From positions 1-27,654 of the forward strand of contig JAAZJT010000030.1 of the NCBI GenBank assembly GCA_012800215.1: a DNA stretch of 27,654 nt. The letters are read 5' to 3'. The notes beneath the pieces are model-generated. The model was given only the letters and a program-made list of their open reading frames with translations, did not search any database and was not told the DNA's origin. Below, in pieces: positions 1-7,385 of the stretch. This DNA comes from Bacillota bacterium. Its GTDB lineage: Bacteria > Bacillota > Dethiobacteria > Dethiobacterales > Dethiobacteraceae. Made by a program: the position numbers and the translations under genes. How positions within the stretch are numbered: position 1 is the stretch's first letter; each line of letters begins with the position of its first letter.

Positions 1-23
1 GCCGCCAGGCAATTAAGAAATGA
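1..23 (+). CDS. 3' end of an upstream ORF, probably the N-terminal part of the nucleotidyltransferase-mutase fusion
   Basis: Only six codons (RQAIKK) and a TGA at 21-23 are visible, in the same frame as the following 354-residue ORF. Read through the TGA, the string would be RQAIKK-stop-AVKGGMHFQL. This resembles, without gaps, the pattern I recall for the start of the mutase module in sugar nucleotidyltransferase-phosphohexomutase fusions (R-x-A-V-R-x-L-G-A-R-G-G-I-H). I infer that these codons belong to the same ancestral gene as the next feature. Another frame (frame 1) is also open here up to a stop near 113, so the assignment is tentative. Confidence 0.35.
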
Positions 24-38
24 GCAGTTAAAGGAGGC

Positions 39-1103
39 ATGCATTTTCAGCTTTCACCCCATGATAGTACTGCTGCCCAAATCAAGTTTTTTGATACCAA
101 CGGCTTATCTCTGACAAAAGCCATGGAAAGAAAAATTGAACAAACATATTACAGGGAAGACTTTAAGCGTATTAAAGGTATCGATGTGGGAGAAACAATT
201 AAAATGACGCAGACTTCCTCTCTGTATTGGGAGGAGCTGCTGTCACAGCTGGACTTAACTGTTTTTGCCGCTAAAAGGCGAAAAATACTATTAGCTTATC
301 CTACACCCTGGTTATATCAATATCTGGTGCCGCTAATGCAGCAGCTAAACTGTGAAGTTATTAGTATTTCTGCACCTGAGGAAGAACCGCTAACATTGAG
401 TGCATTGCAGGAACAGTTCTCCAGTATGGCAGAGGCTGTAAAACAAAATGCTGCCGATATAGGTGTCATGATGGATGCCAACGCCGAGAAACTTGTTCTT
501 TTCGATAAAGAGGGAAGTGTAATATCAGATGAGTTGTTGACAGCTTTAATTTCCGCTATTGTTTTCCGTAGTAAGCAGGGCGGTACAATGGTTGTACCTG
601 TTACCGCACCTTCCATTATTGAAAAACTGGCAAATATGTATCAGGGGAAAGTGGTACGCACCAAAACAGCACCAAGGGCTGTTATGGAGGCGCTCTATAC
701 TGAAGGTACAGGTAATGCCAAATATGATCCATTTGTTTTGTCTTTTGATGCCCTTGCCGCCTTTACTAAGATTTTGGAATATCTCGCAAGTGAGGATTTG
801 GAACTGACAGAGCTAGTTAGCAGTATACCTCCATTTCATGTTCACAAGCGGCAGGTAGACTGTTCGTGGGGTGCTAAAGGAACTGTGATGCGACGTTTGA
901 TTGAAGATTCACGGGGAGATGAAGTGGAACTGCTTGATGGCATAAAAGTAAGACACCCTCATGGCTGGGCGCTGGTTTTGCCTGATTCAGAAAAACCTGT
1001 CTACCGTATTTATAGTGAAGGCAGTGATGCAGAAGCAGCAGCGGAGTTAACGGATTTCTATGCTGAAAGAATAAAAAAATATCAAAAAGAAATTTTAAAA
1101 TAA
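39..1103 (+). CDS. Phosphohexomutase-like protein; C-terminal half of a nucleotidyltransferase-mutase fusion, interrupted upstream
   Basis: The 354 residues match the alpha-D-phosphohexomutase fold from the middle of domain I onward: an F-F-D...ERKIE...REDF segment (17-42), a domain II core, a domain III-like stretch and a domain IV tail with RIYSEGSD (323-330). In clostridia this module is normally fused behind a sugar nucleotidyltransferase and hexapeptide repeats (about 800 residues in all). The true mutase signatures are degenerate: the metal loop D-G-D-x-D-R reads DANAEK (146-151), no GEESGH sugar-binding motif is present, and the active serine would lie upstream. It may therefore be a sugar-phosphate sensor or a dead enzyme. 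The AAGGAGG at 31-37 is only one base from the ATG and also encodes conserved-looking residues, so it is a doubtful ribosome site. The neighbouring alpha-glucan genes suggest a role in glucose-phosphate or ADP-glucose supply (inference). Confidence 0.6.
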   Translation: MHFQLSPHDSTAAQIKFFDTNGLSLTKAMERKIEQTYYREDFKRIKGIDVGETIKMTQTSSLYWEELLSQLDLTVFAAKRRKILLAYPTPWLYQYLVPLMQQLNCEVISISAPEEEPLTLSALQEQFSSMAEAVKQNAADIGVMMDANAEKLVLFDKEGSVISDELLTALISAIVFRSKQGGTMVVPVTAPSIIEKLANMYQGKVVRTKTAPRAVMEALYTEGTGNAKYDPFVLSFDALAAFTKILEYLASEDLELTELVSSIPPFHVHKRQVDCSWGAKGTVMRRLIEDSRGDEVELLDGIKVRHPHGWALVLPDSEKPVYRIYSEGSDAEAAAELTDFYAERIKKYQKEILK

Positions 1104-1121
1104 CTTTTTGTTAAGCAAAAA

Positions 1122-1164
1122 AAAGAAATGGGGTTAGAACACAAGCGTCTAACCCCATTTCTTT
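1122..1164 (-). terminator. Long intrinsic terminator between convergent genes
   Basis: A perfect 17-bp stem (1122-1138 with 1148-1164) encloses a 9-base loop. Read on the minus strand it is followed by a run of eight or more T (complement of the A-run at 1117-1124), so it terminates the GH57/DUF4912 transcript. The stem overlaps the minus-strand stop codon (1163-1165). On the plus strand the stem is followed only by AGTTTAAA, so it may work less well for the mutase-like gene, but it is the only candidate there. Confidence 0.85.
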
Positions 1165-2782
1165 AGTTTAAAGGGGTAACTATTTTTTCTGTCTGCTCCA
1201 GCGGTGCATATATCCGATAGTCTAAGTGGGGAAAGATATTATCCTGTGCCTGCAGTTTGCGCAGCCATTCTTCATCAATTTGCTGCTGGTAGATCTGTGT
1301 CAGAAGACGGTTAAAGCGAACAAGATGGTCGTGTACACGTTCTTTTGCATATTGCACCATAGTACCTGTGGACATAATGAAGGGCCAGTCACTGGCCTGT
1401 GCCAGGAGAAGTTCACGTGCCAACTGTGTCAGAGCTTCTTTTTTTATGCCGGCAGCTTGCGGGAAATCACGGGTAATTTGCACCATCTTTTCTGCTGCCA
1501 TATGCAGGTGGGGATACAACCAGTCATTTTCCTGATTTAGCCATACACCATGATATCCTTCATTCCCCCAGCTGGAAGGAGACGGTTCTGCTTCTTGTAA
1601 GGGCAGGCCTAAACTTAAATATTCTGAGGGAGTTATAGGTTCAAAAATATTTTGGTCATAATGAATTTTACGGAATAAGTCTTCCAGCCAGGCGGGGCCT
1701 TCATACCACCAGTGGCCAAAAAGTTCAGCATCATAGGGTGCAACTATGATCGGAGGCCGATCCATTACATCCGCTAAATATTCGATTTGACGTTCACGAT
1801 TAAACATAAAATTACCGGCATGCTCGGCAAGCTTTTTTTGCGCCTTCACCAGATCATACGGTTCTTTATGGTTAGTTTTTCCCGTTATACGATAGTATTT
1901 AAAACCTGTATGTATCTGAATACCATCAGGGTGAATATAAGGAGCTATATATTCGGTTGGCATATCAAAACCAATATCACGATAAAAATCACGATAATAA
2001 AAATCACCGGGATATCCTTCTGTTTTACTCCATACTTGCTTACTAGACTCTTCATCCCGACCAAATGCAGCCACACCACTGGGGGTAAGCAGCGGGCTGT
2101 AGGCACCATATGCAGGCCTCGGCTTCGCAAAGAGAATGCCATGTGTGTCTAAAAAGAAATAATTAATTCCAAGTTCTGCTAAAATCTTATCCAGGCCGTT
2201 TTCATAAGCACATTCAGGCAGCCAGATTCCTTTGGGTGCCTGTCCAAAAAGACGGGTATGTTGATCTACTGCTGTATAAAGTTGCGCGTAAACAGTTTCC
2301 GGCTGGTGATATAAAAGTGGCAGGTAGCCATGTGTAGCAGCACACGTGATTAGTTCTAGTTTGCCTTTTTGTGCCAGTTGGCGAAAAGCGTTAATTAAAT
2401 CGCAGCGGTAGTGTTCAAAATAGTTATGATATGCAGACTGAAAGCGCTGCTGATAGTGTTGTGCCAAAGGGGAAAAATTGGGATCCCCTGCAGTCCTTTT
2501 TACTTCTTTGTCAGCCAGGTCCAGTAGTCTTAATAAGTATGAGCGATATTTTTCTTGTAAGTAATAATCCTGCCACATGGCTGCCAAAGTGGGGGAAATA
2601 GAAATGGTAAGACGATAATCAATCTTGTCTTGTTCCAATCTGTTTAGTACTTCCAGCAGTGGCAGGTAACATTCCGTGAGAGCCTCGAAATACCACTTTT
2701 CTTCCAGAGAAAATGAGTGTTCCGGATGTCTGACAAATGGTAAATGGGCATGTAAAATGAGGGAAAGAAAGCCTTTACTCAC
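1163..2782 (-). CDS. GH57 1,4-alpha-glucan branching enzyme
   Basis: The 539-residue product is a family GH57 glycoside hydrolase of the branching-enzyme (DUF1957) type, which transfers alpha-1,4 glucan segments to make alpha-1,6 branches. HAH near the N-terminus (residues 11-13), the nucleophile in WLPE (E190) and the second carboxylate in APYDAE (D351) lie at nearly the same positions as E183/D354 of the archaeal TK1436 enzyme. SSWGNEGYHGVW (403-414) and an all-helical C-terminus complete the family pattern. The start is GTG at 2782: AAAGGAGG lies six bases upstream, while the upstream in-frame ATGs lie inside the preceding gene. It overlaps the end of the DUF4912 gene by eight bases, implying translational coupling. 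There is no signal peptide, so it should act on cytoplasmic glycogen. No GH13 GlgB is in the window. Confidence 0.9.
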   Translation of the reverse strand: MSKGFLSLILHAHLPFVRHPEHSFSLEEKWYFEALTECYLPLLEVLNRLEQDKIDYRLTISISPTLAAMWQDYYLQEKYRSYLLRLLDLADKEVKRTAGDPNFSPLAQHYQQRFQSAYHNYFEHYRCDLINAFRQLAQKGKLELITCAATHGYLPLLYHQPETVYAQLYTAVDQHTRLFGQAPKGIWLPECAYENGLDKILAELGINYFFLDTHGILFAKPRPAYGAYSPLLTPSGVAAFGRDEESSKQVWSKTEGYPGDFYYRDFYRDIGFDMPTEYIAPYIHPDGIQIHTGFKYYRITGKTNHKEPYDLVKAQKKLAEHAGNFMFNRERQIEYLADVMDRPPIIVAPYDAELFGHWWYEGPAWLEDLFRKIHYDQNIFEPITPSEYLSLGLPLQEAEPSPSSWGNEGYHGVWLNQENDWLYPHLHMAAEKMVQITRDFPQAAGIKKEALTQLARELLLAQASDWPFIMSTGTMVQYAKERVHDHLVRFNRLLTQIYQQQIDEEWLRKLQAQDNIFPHLDYRIYAPLEQTEKIVTPLN

Positions 2783-3284
2783 TTTGAACCTCCTTTGCCC
2801 CTTGTTTAGCAGGGAAAATGTCATAGGATGAGTACCCACACATTATTTTGCGGTTGTAACGATGCTGCCAAAAAGCAAACATACGCCAACGCGGGTCAAT
2901 GACGGAAGACAGGGAATCACGTGGGGTACGTACCGTATTGGATGTTAACATTGTAGCGAAGGTGCCATCCGGCAGTTCACGCCCTAAATGTGCCTGATAA
3001 CTCTGATCAGCATCAGTAACATCCAAATACCAGCTAGTAGCAAACACCTCAATAGCAATTTTTTCTTCATTCCCAGTATCCAAATTTAATAATTTCAGCA
3101 TGGTACGTCCCATTTCCCATGTGCCAGGGTAAAATGCGGACATTTCTTTTTCCAGCTGTGGTGTGATTTCCCAATAAGTAAATAGCTTATGCGGATCGCA
3201 TGGCATTAGGACCAAACGATCTACACCGTAACTACGTGGGAGCATCCATCCGGCATTTAGCTCATGTCTATCCGGTGCGTGCAT
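2775..3284 (-). CDS. DUF4912 domain protein
   Basis: A 169-residue soluble protein of the DUF4912 type. The diagnostic stretch LPRSYGVDRLVLMPCDPHK (residues 15-33), followed by the YWEIT motif (37-41), is clear, and a second conserved block (W-Y-L-D-V...A-x-L-G) follows. The function of the family is not established. The fold is probably a beta-sandwich, possibly carbohydrate-associated, since such genes often stand next to GH57 branching enzymes as here (inference from context). The ATG at 3284 was chosen because AAGGAGG lies five bases upstream; an upstream extension of 15 codons lacks such a site. It is the first gene of the minus-strand pair and its 3' end overlaps the branching-enzyme start. 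Confidence 0.8.
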   Translation of the reverse strand: MHAPDRHELNAGWMLPRSYGVDRLVLMPCDPHKLFTYWEITPQLEKEMSAFYPGTWEMGRTMLKLLNLDTGNEEKIAIEVFATSWYLDVTDADQSYQAHLGRELPDGTFATMLTSNTVRTPRDSLSSVIDPRWRMFAFWQHRYNRKIMCGYSSYDIFPAKQGAKEVQSE

Positions 3285-3323
3285 AACTGCCTCCTTAAAA
3301 GCATTGATAAAAAATAAATTCTT

Positions 3324-3351
3324 TTGCAAGTGAAAATGAAGAACATATACT
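3324..3351 (+). promoter_or_regulatory. Candidate SigA promoter for the GH57 plus-strand pair
   Basis: TTGCAA (3324-3329) and TATACT (3346-3351) are separated by 16 bases. Transcription from here would give a leader of about 175 bases before the ATG at 3536. No convincing minus-strand promoter was found for the DUF4912 gene in the same region. Confidence 0.5.
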
Positions 3352-3356
3352 AGTAT
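3347..3356. promoter_or_regulatory. 10-bp palindrome in the divergent GH57 intergenic region
   Basis: ATACTAGTAT is perfectly self-complementary and overlaps the -10 box of the candidate plus-strand promoter. It lies in the 251-base gap (3285-3535) between two divergent alpha-glucan operons. It could be an operator half-site pair, but a 10-bp palindrome can arise by chance. The rest of the gap holds only short weak hairpins; I recognise no riboswitch in it. Confidence 0.25.
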
Positions 3357-3535
3357 TACCCTGTTATGGCGCTCTTATAAATGTTTATAGCTAAGGCTGG
3401 CGCTTTTGTATATAAACAAGCCGTTGTGGCAAGCTATGCGTACATTATGCACACATTTTTTAGAGAACCCTTTTGTTTATTTTGTCCGTCAATAGGAGAA
3501 ATAATCTTTTCTTTAACTAGTTTGGAGGAGACAAG

Positions 3536-5596
3536 ATGCACAAAAAGCAAAAGGTTAATTTTATATTGGCTTTACATAACCATCAGCCGGAGGGTAATTT
3601 CCCAGATGTTTTCAAGCTAAATTATGAGCAGGCTTATTTGCCATTTATCGAGGAGCTGGAAAAACATCCGACAATTAGGGTTGTGCAGCATTATTCCGGT
3701 ATACTGTTGCGTTGGCTGCAGGAAAACCGCCCAGAATTTATGGTTCGTTTACGTAAGTTAACGGCAAATAGCCAGATAGAAATGCTGGGCGGGGCTTTTT
3801 ATGAGCCCATCTTATCAATGATTCCTGACGAAGATAAAATTGGTCAGATTAAAAAACAAAGGCGTTTTTTGCGTGAAAACTTCCAGGTTGATGTACAAGG
3901 GGTTTGGCTGGCAGAACGTGTCTGGGAACCGGCTTTTGCCCGCCCCCTGGTAAAAGCCGGGGTGCAGTATACAGTGGTTGACGATGCCCTTTTTAAACAG
4001 CATGGTTTGGCCGATGAACAATTATTTCATTGCTATGTTACTGAAGAAGAGGGCAATAGACTTTTTATTTTCCCTATCAATGAAAAAATGCGTTATTTAA
4101 TACCATTTGCTGACCCTAAGGAAACTATTGCCTATCTGCAGGAGATTGCTACAGTGGACGGTGACCGTGTGGTGGTGCTGGCAGATGATGGAGAAAAATT
4201 CGGTTCCTGGCCTGGTACTGCCAAGTTAGTTTATCAGCAGCAATGGCTGCATAACTTTTTTACTATTCTCAAGGAAAATAGTGACTGGATTAATATAATT
4301 ACTTTTCAAGAGTACATACAAAATTATAGGCCAGCAGGCCTAATCTACCTGCCGGCCGGTTCATATCGGGAAATGCAGGAATGGTCCGGAGGATATTGGC
4401 GGAATTTTTTTGTTCGTTATCCTGAGAGTAATCATATTCATAAAAAAATGCTGTACCTGCGGGAAAAATTAAACCTTTTGCCTGATAGCCCGCAAAAAAA
4501 AGAAGCACGGGAGTATTTATGGGCAGGGCAGTGTAATTGTGCATATTGGCACGGCATTTTTGGCGGACTTTATCTTAATTTTTTACGTTCAGCCCTCTAT
4601 AACCGTCTTTTAAAAGCTGAAAGCGTGATGGACCGTTTGTTTCATGACAATGAAGTATGGGTTGAATTAGAAGAAAAAGATTTTGATTTTGACAGCAGAA
4701 CGGAAGTAATAGTAGCAGGGCCTGATATAGGTTTTATTCTAGCTCCGGCTCAAGGCGGGTCTTTATTAGAACTTGACTATAAACCTAAGAGCTTTAACTT
4801 ACTTGATGTGCTCACACGTAGGCAGGAAGCGTATCATTGTAATATTTTTGAGCAGGCTGAGGGAGTATGTGACTCAGAAGAAGTAAAAACAATTCACCAC
4901 ATTAATAGTGTCAAGGAAGCTGGATTGGAGCAGTTCCTGATATACGACCCCTACCGCCGTACCTCATTACGGGATCATTTTTACCCCTGCGGCCTGGAAT
5001 TTACACAGATGCCCTATGAGCAAGAAGCCGGTGATTTTGTTGACGGTGAATATAAAATTGTTTCAACTGCAGCAAATAAAAATGCGCACATTAAGTTAGT
5101 TTGCCATGGCACAGTGAAGTTAGGCGAACAGATTTGGCCTGTCACTATTTATAAGGATCTTTCTTATCAACCACAAACGGGTGCAATTCGTTATGATTAT
5201 CAAATAATTAATGAAGGAAAGACAAACCTGGAAATTGCTTTTGCAGTAGAATTTAATATTAATTTTTTAGCCGGTCATGCGGCAGACCGTTATTACACTG
5301 TGCCCGGTCATACACTGCAGGAGAAACATCTTGCTTCACGCGGCAGTACAGCTCGTGTGACCTGCTTTGGTTTAGCCGACGAGTGGTTGGGCCTCTCTAC
5401 TACTTTTCGTTTTGCCAAACCGGCTACTGTCTGGCGCTTGCCCATTGAGACTGTTTCACAGTCTGAGTCCGGGATGGAGCGGGTCTACCAGGGTTCAACT
5501 ATTTTGCCTCTCTGGGAAATAAAATTGCTGCCGCAGACACCATGGGTACTTACATTTACCCAGATTATTTCCGAAAAAATAAGGGAGGAACGCTAA
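3536..5596 (+). CDS. GH57 4-alpha-glucanotransferase / alpha-amylase
   Basis: The 686-residue protein resembles the Thermococcus litoralis 4-alpha-glucanotransferase (659 residues) along its length. It has a GH57 barrel with HNHQP (14-18), the nucleophile in VWLAERVWEP (E127) and the acid/base in LADDGEKFG (D218), matching E123 and D214 of that enzyme. A helical middle segment follows (about 300-375, with WAGQCNCAYWHG), then a C-terminal beta-sandwich of the DUF1926 type (about 385-680). It should transfer or hydrolyse alpha-1,4 glucans, disproportionating maltodextrins. It lacks a signal peptide, so it is cytoplasmic. The ATG has TTGGAGGAG seven or so bases upstream. Its stop overlaps the next ATG (TAATG), so the two GH57 enzymes are coupled. 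Amylase and transferase activities cannot be told apart from sequence alone. Confidence 0.9.
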   Translation: MHKKQKVNFILALHNHQPEGNFPDVFKLNYEQAYLPFIEELEKHPTIRVVQHYSGILLRWLQENRPEFMVRLRKLTANSQIEMLGGAFYEPILSMIPDEDKIGQIKKQRRFLRENFQVDVQGVWLAERVWEPAFARPLVKAGVQYTVVDDALFKQHGLADEQLFHCYVTEEEGNRLFIFPINEKMRYLIPFADPKETIAYLQEIATVDGDRVVVLADDGEKFGSWPGTAKLVYQQQWLHNFFTILKENSDWINIITFQEYIQNYRPAGLIYLPAGSYREMQEWSGGYWRNFFVRYPESNHIHKKMLYLREKLNLLPDSPQKKEAREYLWAGQCNCAYWHGIFGGLYLNFLRSALYNRLLKAESVMDRLFHDNEVWVELEEKDFDFDSRTEVIVAGPDIGFILAPAQGGSLLELDYKPKSFNLLDVLTRRQEAYHCNIFEQAEGVCDSEEVKTIHHINSVKEAGLEQFLIYDPYRRTSLRDHFYPCGLEFTQMPYEQEAGDFVDGEYKIVSTAANKNAHIKLVCHGTVKLGEQIWPVTIYKDLSYQPQTGAIRYDYQIINEGKTNLEIAFAVEFNINFLAGHAADRYYTVPGHTLQEKHLASRGSTARVTCFGLADEWLGLSTTFRFAKPATVWRLPIETVSQSESGMERVYQGSTILPLWEIKLLPQTPWVLTFTQIISEKIREER

Positions 5597-7320
5597 TGAA
5601 ACCTCTATATATTGCTTTTATTTGGAATCAACATCAGCCATTTTATCAGGATACAGTAAAAAAAGAGTATATCATGCCCTGGGTGCGTTTGCATGCTACA
5701 AAAGATTATTATCAAATGGCTGCTATTTTGCGTCATTATCCCCAAATACACCAGACTTTCAATTTGACTCCTTCCCTGTTGAAACAGCTTGAGGATTACC
5801 TGCAGGGTGCCGATGACTACTATTTGCGTGTCATGAAGCCGGTGGCGGAATTAACTCAAGCGGATAAGCGATTTTTACTGCAGCATTATTTTGATATTCA
5901 CTGGGAACGAGTGATAAGACTTTGGCCTCGTTATGACCAACTGCTTGCCAAACAAGGGCATCGTAAAGAGCCTGCTTCTGTTGATGCGGCTCTCTCTCAT
6001 TTTACAGCGCAAGATTATTTAGATTTGCAGGTATGGTTTAATTTGGTATGGATTGATCCGGAAGTAAGGGAAAATGATCCCCAGTTACGCGCTCTGCAGC
6101 AAAAAGGCAGATATTTTACAGAAGAAGATAAACAACTTGTTTTACAAAAACAATGGGAAATTATACGCCAGGTCATACCAGTACATAAGGAATTGGCTGC
6201 AAAGGGGCAAATAGAATTAATTACTACACCTTATTATCATCCTATTATGCCCTTAATAATTGATACCCGCATTGCTCTGCGTTCTACCCCTGGACTGCAG
6301 CTGCCGGATACTTTTTCTTATCCGGAAGACGCAGCAGAACAACTTATGCGGGCTATTAGTCAGTTTCACCACTATTTTGGCAGCTTTCCCCAGGGAGTGT
6401 GGCCACCTGAACAAGCCGTCAGCCCCGAAACATTACTGTTGTTTGCTGAATACGGTTTTACCTGGACAGTTAGCGACGAGGATATTTTGGCACATTCTTT
6501 GCAAATCGAGTTTTATCGTGACAGCTTCGGTCATGTTCTGAATGCAGATGAACTATATCGCCCTTATAAGGTTAAAATGGGCAACCGTGAAATAGCAATC
6601 CTTTTCCGCGATCATCACCTTTCGGATCGTATTGGTTTTGTCTATCATCAAATGCCCCTTGACCACGCCGTTGATGATTTGCTTCATCGTTTCCATAAAA
6701 TCAGGGAAGCTGTCAGCAACTGCGAGGGCCCGCATTTAGTAACATTGGCCTTAGATGGGGAAAATGCCTGGGAGTGGTACCCTAACGATAAAAATGAATT
6801 TTTACATAAATTATACAGCCGCTTATCACAGGAGAAATTACTGCAGACAGTGACTGTGAGTGAATTTCTGCGTAAATATCCCCCCGAGCGGCAATTGCAG
6901 CATCTCCATTCAGGTTCTTGGGTTGACCATAGTATGACGCGCTGGATTGGCAGTCAAAGCAAAAATGAGTTGTGGCAGATGCTGTTGGCGGCACGGGAAA
7001 TGCTGGAGGAAATAAGAGGAAAAGTTACACCGGAGCAGCTTCTGAATGCTAAAGAAAATTTGCTGATTGCAGAAGGTAGCGATTATACCTGGTGGGTAGA
7101 TAGCATGCCTTATTATTTAGCGGCGCCTTTTGAGGCTCTTTTCCGCAAACATTTAATTAATGTTTACCGTTCATGTGGTAGGAACGTACCTTTAAATTTA
7201 CAGCAGCCTATTATTCAGCCTCAGTATGGCGAGCCGGTCTGGACGGAAGACCCGCTGGCAGGCCCCACTGCCATGGTTCAGAGAGAAGGCAGCGCTGCTT
7301 TAAATAAGCAGGAAACTTAA
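5596..7320 (+). CDS. GH57 amylopullulanase-type alpha-glucanase
   Basis: The 574-residue protein is a third GH57 enzyme, of the amylopullulanase subgroup. Evidence is the N-terminal WNQHQPFY (10-17), the nucleophile in GVWPPEQAVS (E272), and LALDGENAWEWY with D387 as the likely acid/base; both positions fit the subgroup pattern known from Thermococcus enzymes. It would cleave alpha-1,4 and possibly alpha-1,6 bonds (debranching). Archaeal relatives are secreted and carry extra C-terminal modules; this one has only the catalytic and helical region and no export signal, so an intracellular role in glycogen breakdown is inferred. The start ATG at 5596 follows GGGAGG and overlaps the preceding stop by one base. 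No hairpin follows, so some read-through into holA is possible. Confidence 0.87.
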   Translation: MKPLYIAFIWNQHQPFYQDTVKKEYIMPWVRLHATKDYYQMAAILRHYPQIHQTFNLTPSLLKQLEDYLQGADDYYLRVMKPVAELTQADKRFLLQHYFDIHWERVIRLWPRYDQLLAKQGHRKEPASVDAALSHFTAQDYLDLQVWFNLVWIDPEVRENDPQLRALQQKGRYFTEEDKQLVLQKQWEIIRQVIPVHKELAAKGQIELITTPYYHPIMPLIIDTRIALRSTPGLQLPDTFSYPEDAAEQLMRAISQFHHYFGSFPQGVWPPEQAVSPETLLLFAEYGFTWTVSDEDILAHSLQIEFYRDSFGHVLNADELYRPYKVKMGNREIAILFRDHHLSDRIGFVYHQMPLDHAVDDLLHRFHKIREAVSNCEGPHLVTLALDGENAWEWYPNDKNEFLHKLYSRLSQEKLLQTVTVSEFLRKYPPERQLQHLHSGSWVDHSMTRWIGSQSKNELWQMLLAAREMLEEIRGKVTPEQLLNAKENLLIAEGSDYTWWVDSMPYYLAAPFEALFRKHLINVYRSCGRNVPLNLQQPIIQPQYGEPVWTEDPLAGPTAMVQREGSAALNKQET

Positions 7321-7385
7321 CAAATCATGTGGAATTTATTTATATAGGATTTAGGGAAGAAAGAAATTAGAACCAGGTGATCAAG

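Noticed and set aside
21..23. Possible selenocysteine recoding of the in-frame TGA
   Set aside because: No clear SECIS-like stem-loop was seen just after the TGA, and the residue expected there is not a cysteine. Mutation, split gene or sequence error are simpler.
1787..2152. 121-codon plus-strand ORF
   Set aside because: It lies wholly inside the GH57 branching-enzyme gene on the other strand, has no ribosome site and an odd composition.
3381..3620. 79-codon ORF in the GH57 leader
   Set aside because: It has no ribosome site at its ATG and overlaps the start of the glucanotransferase gene in another frame.
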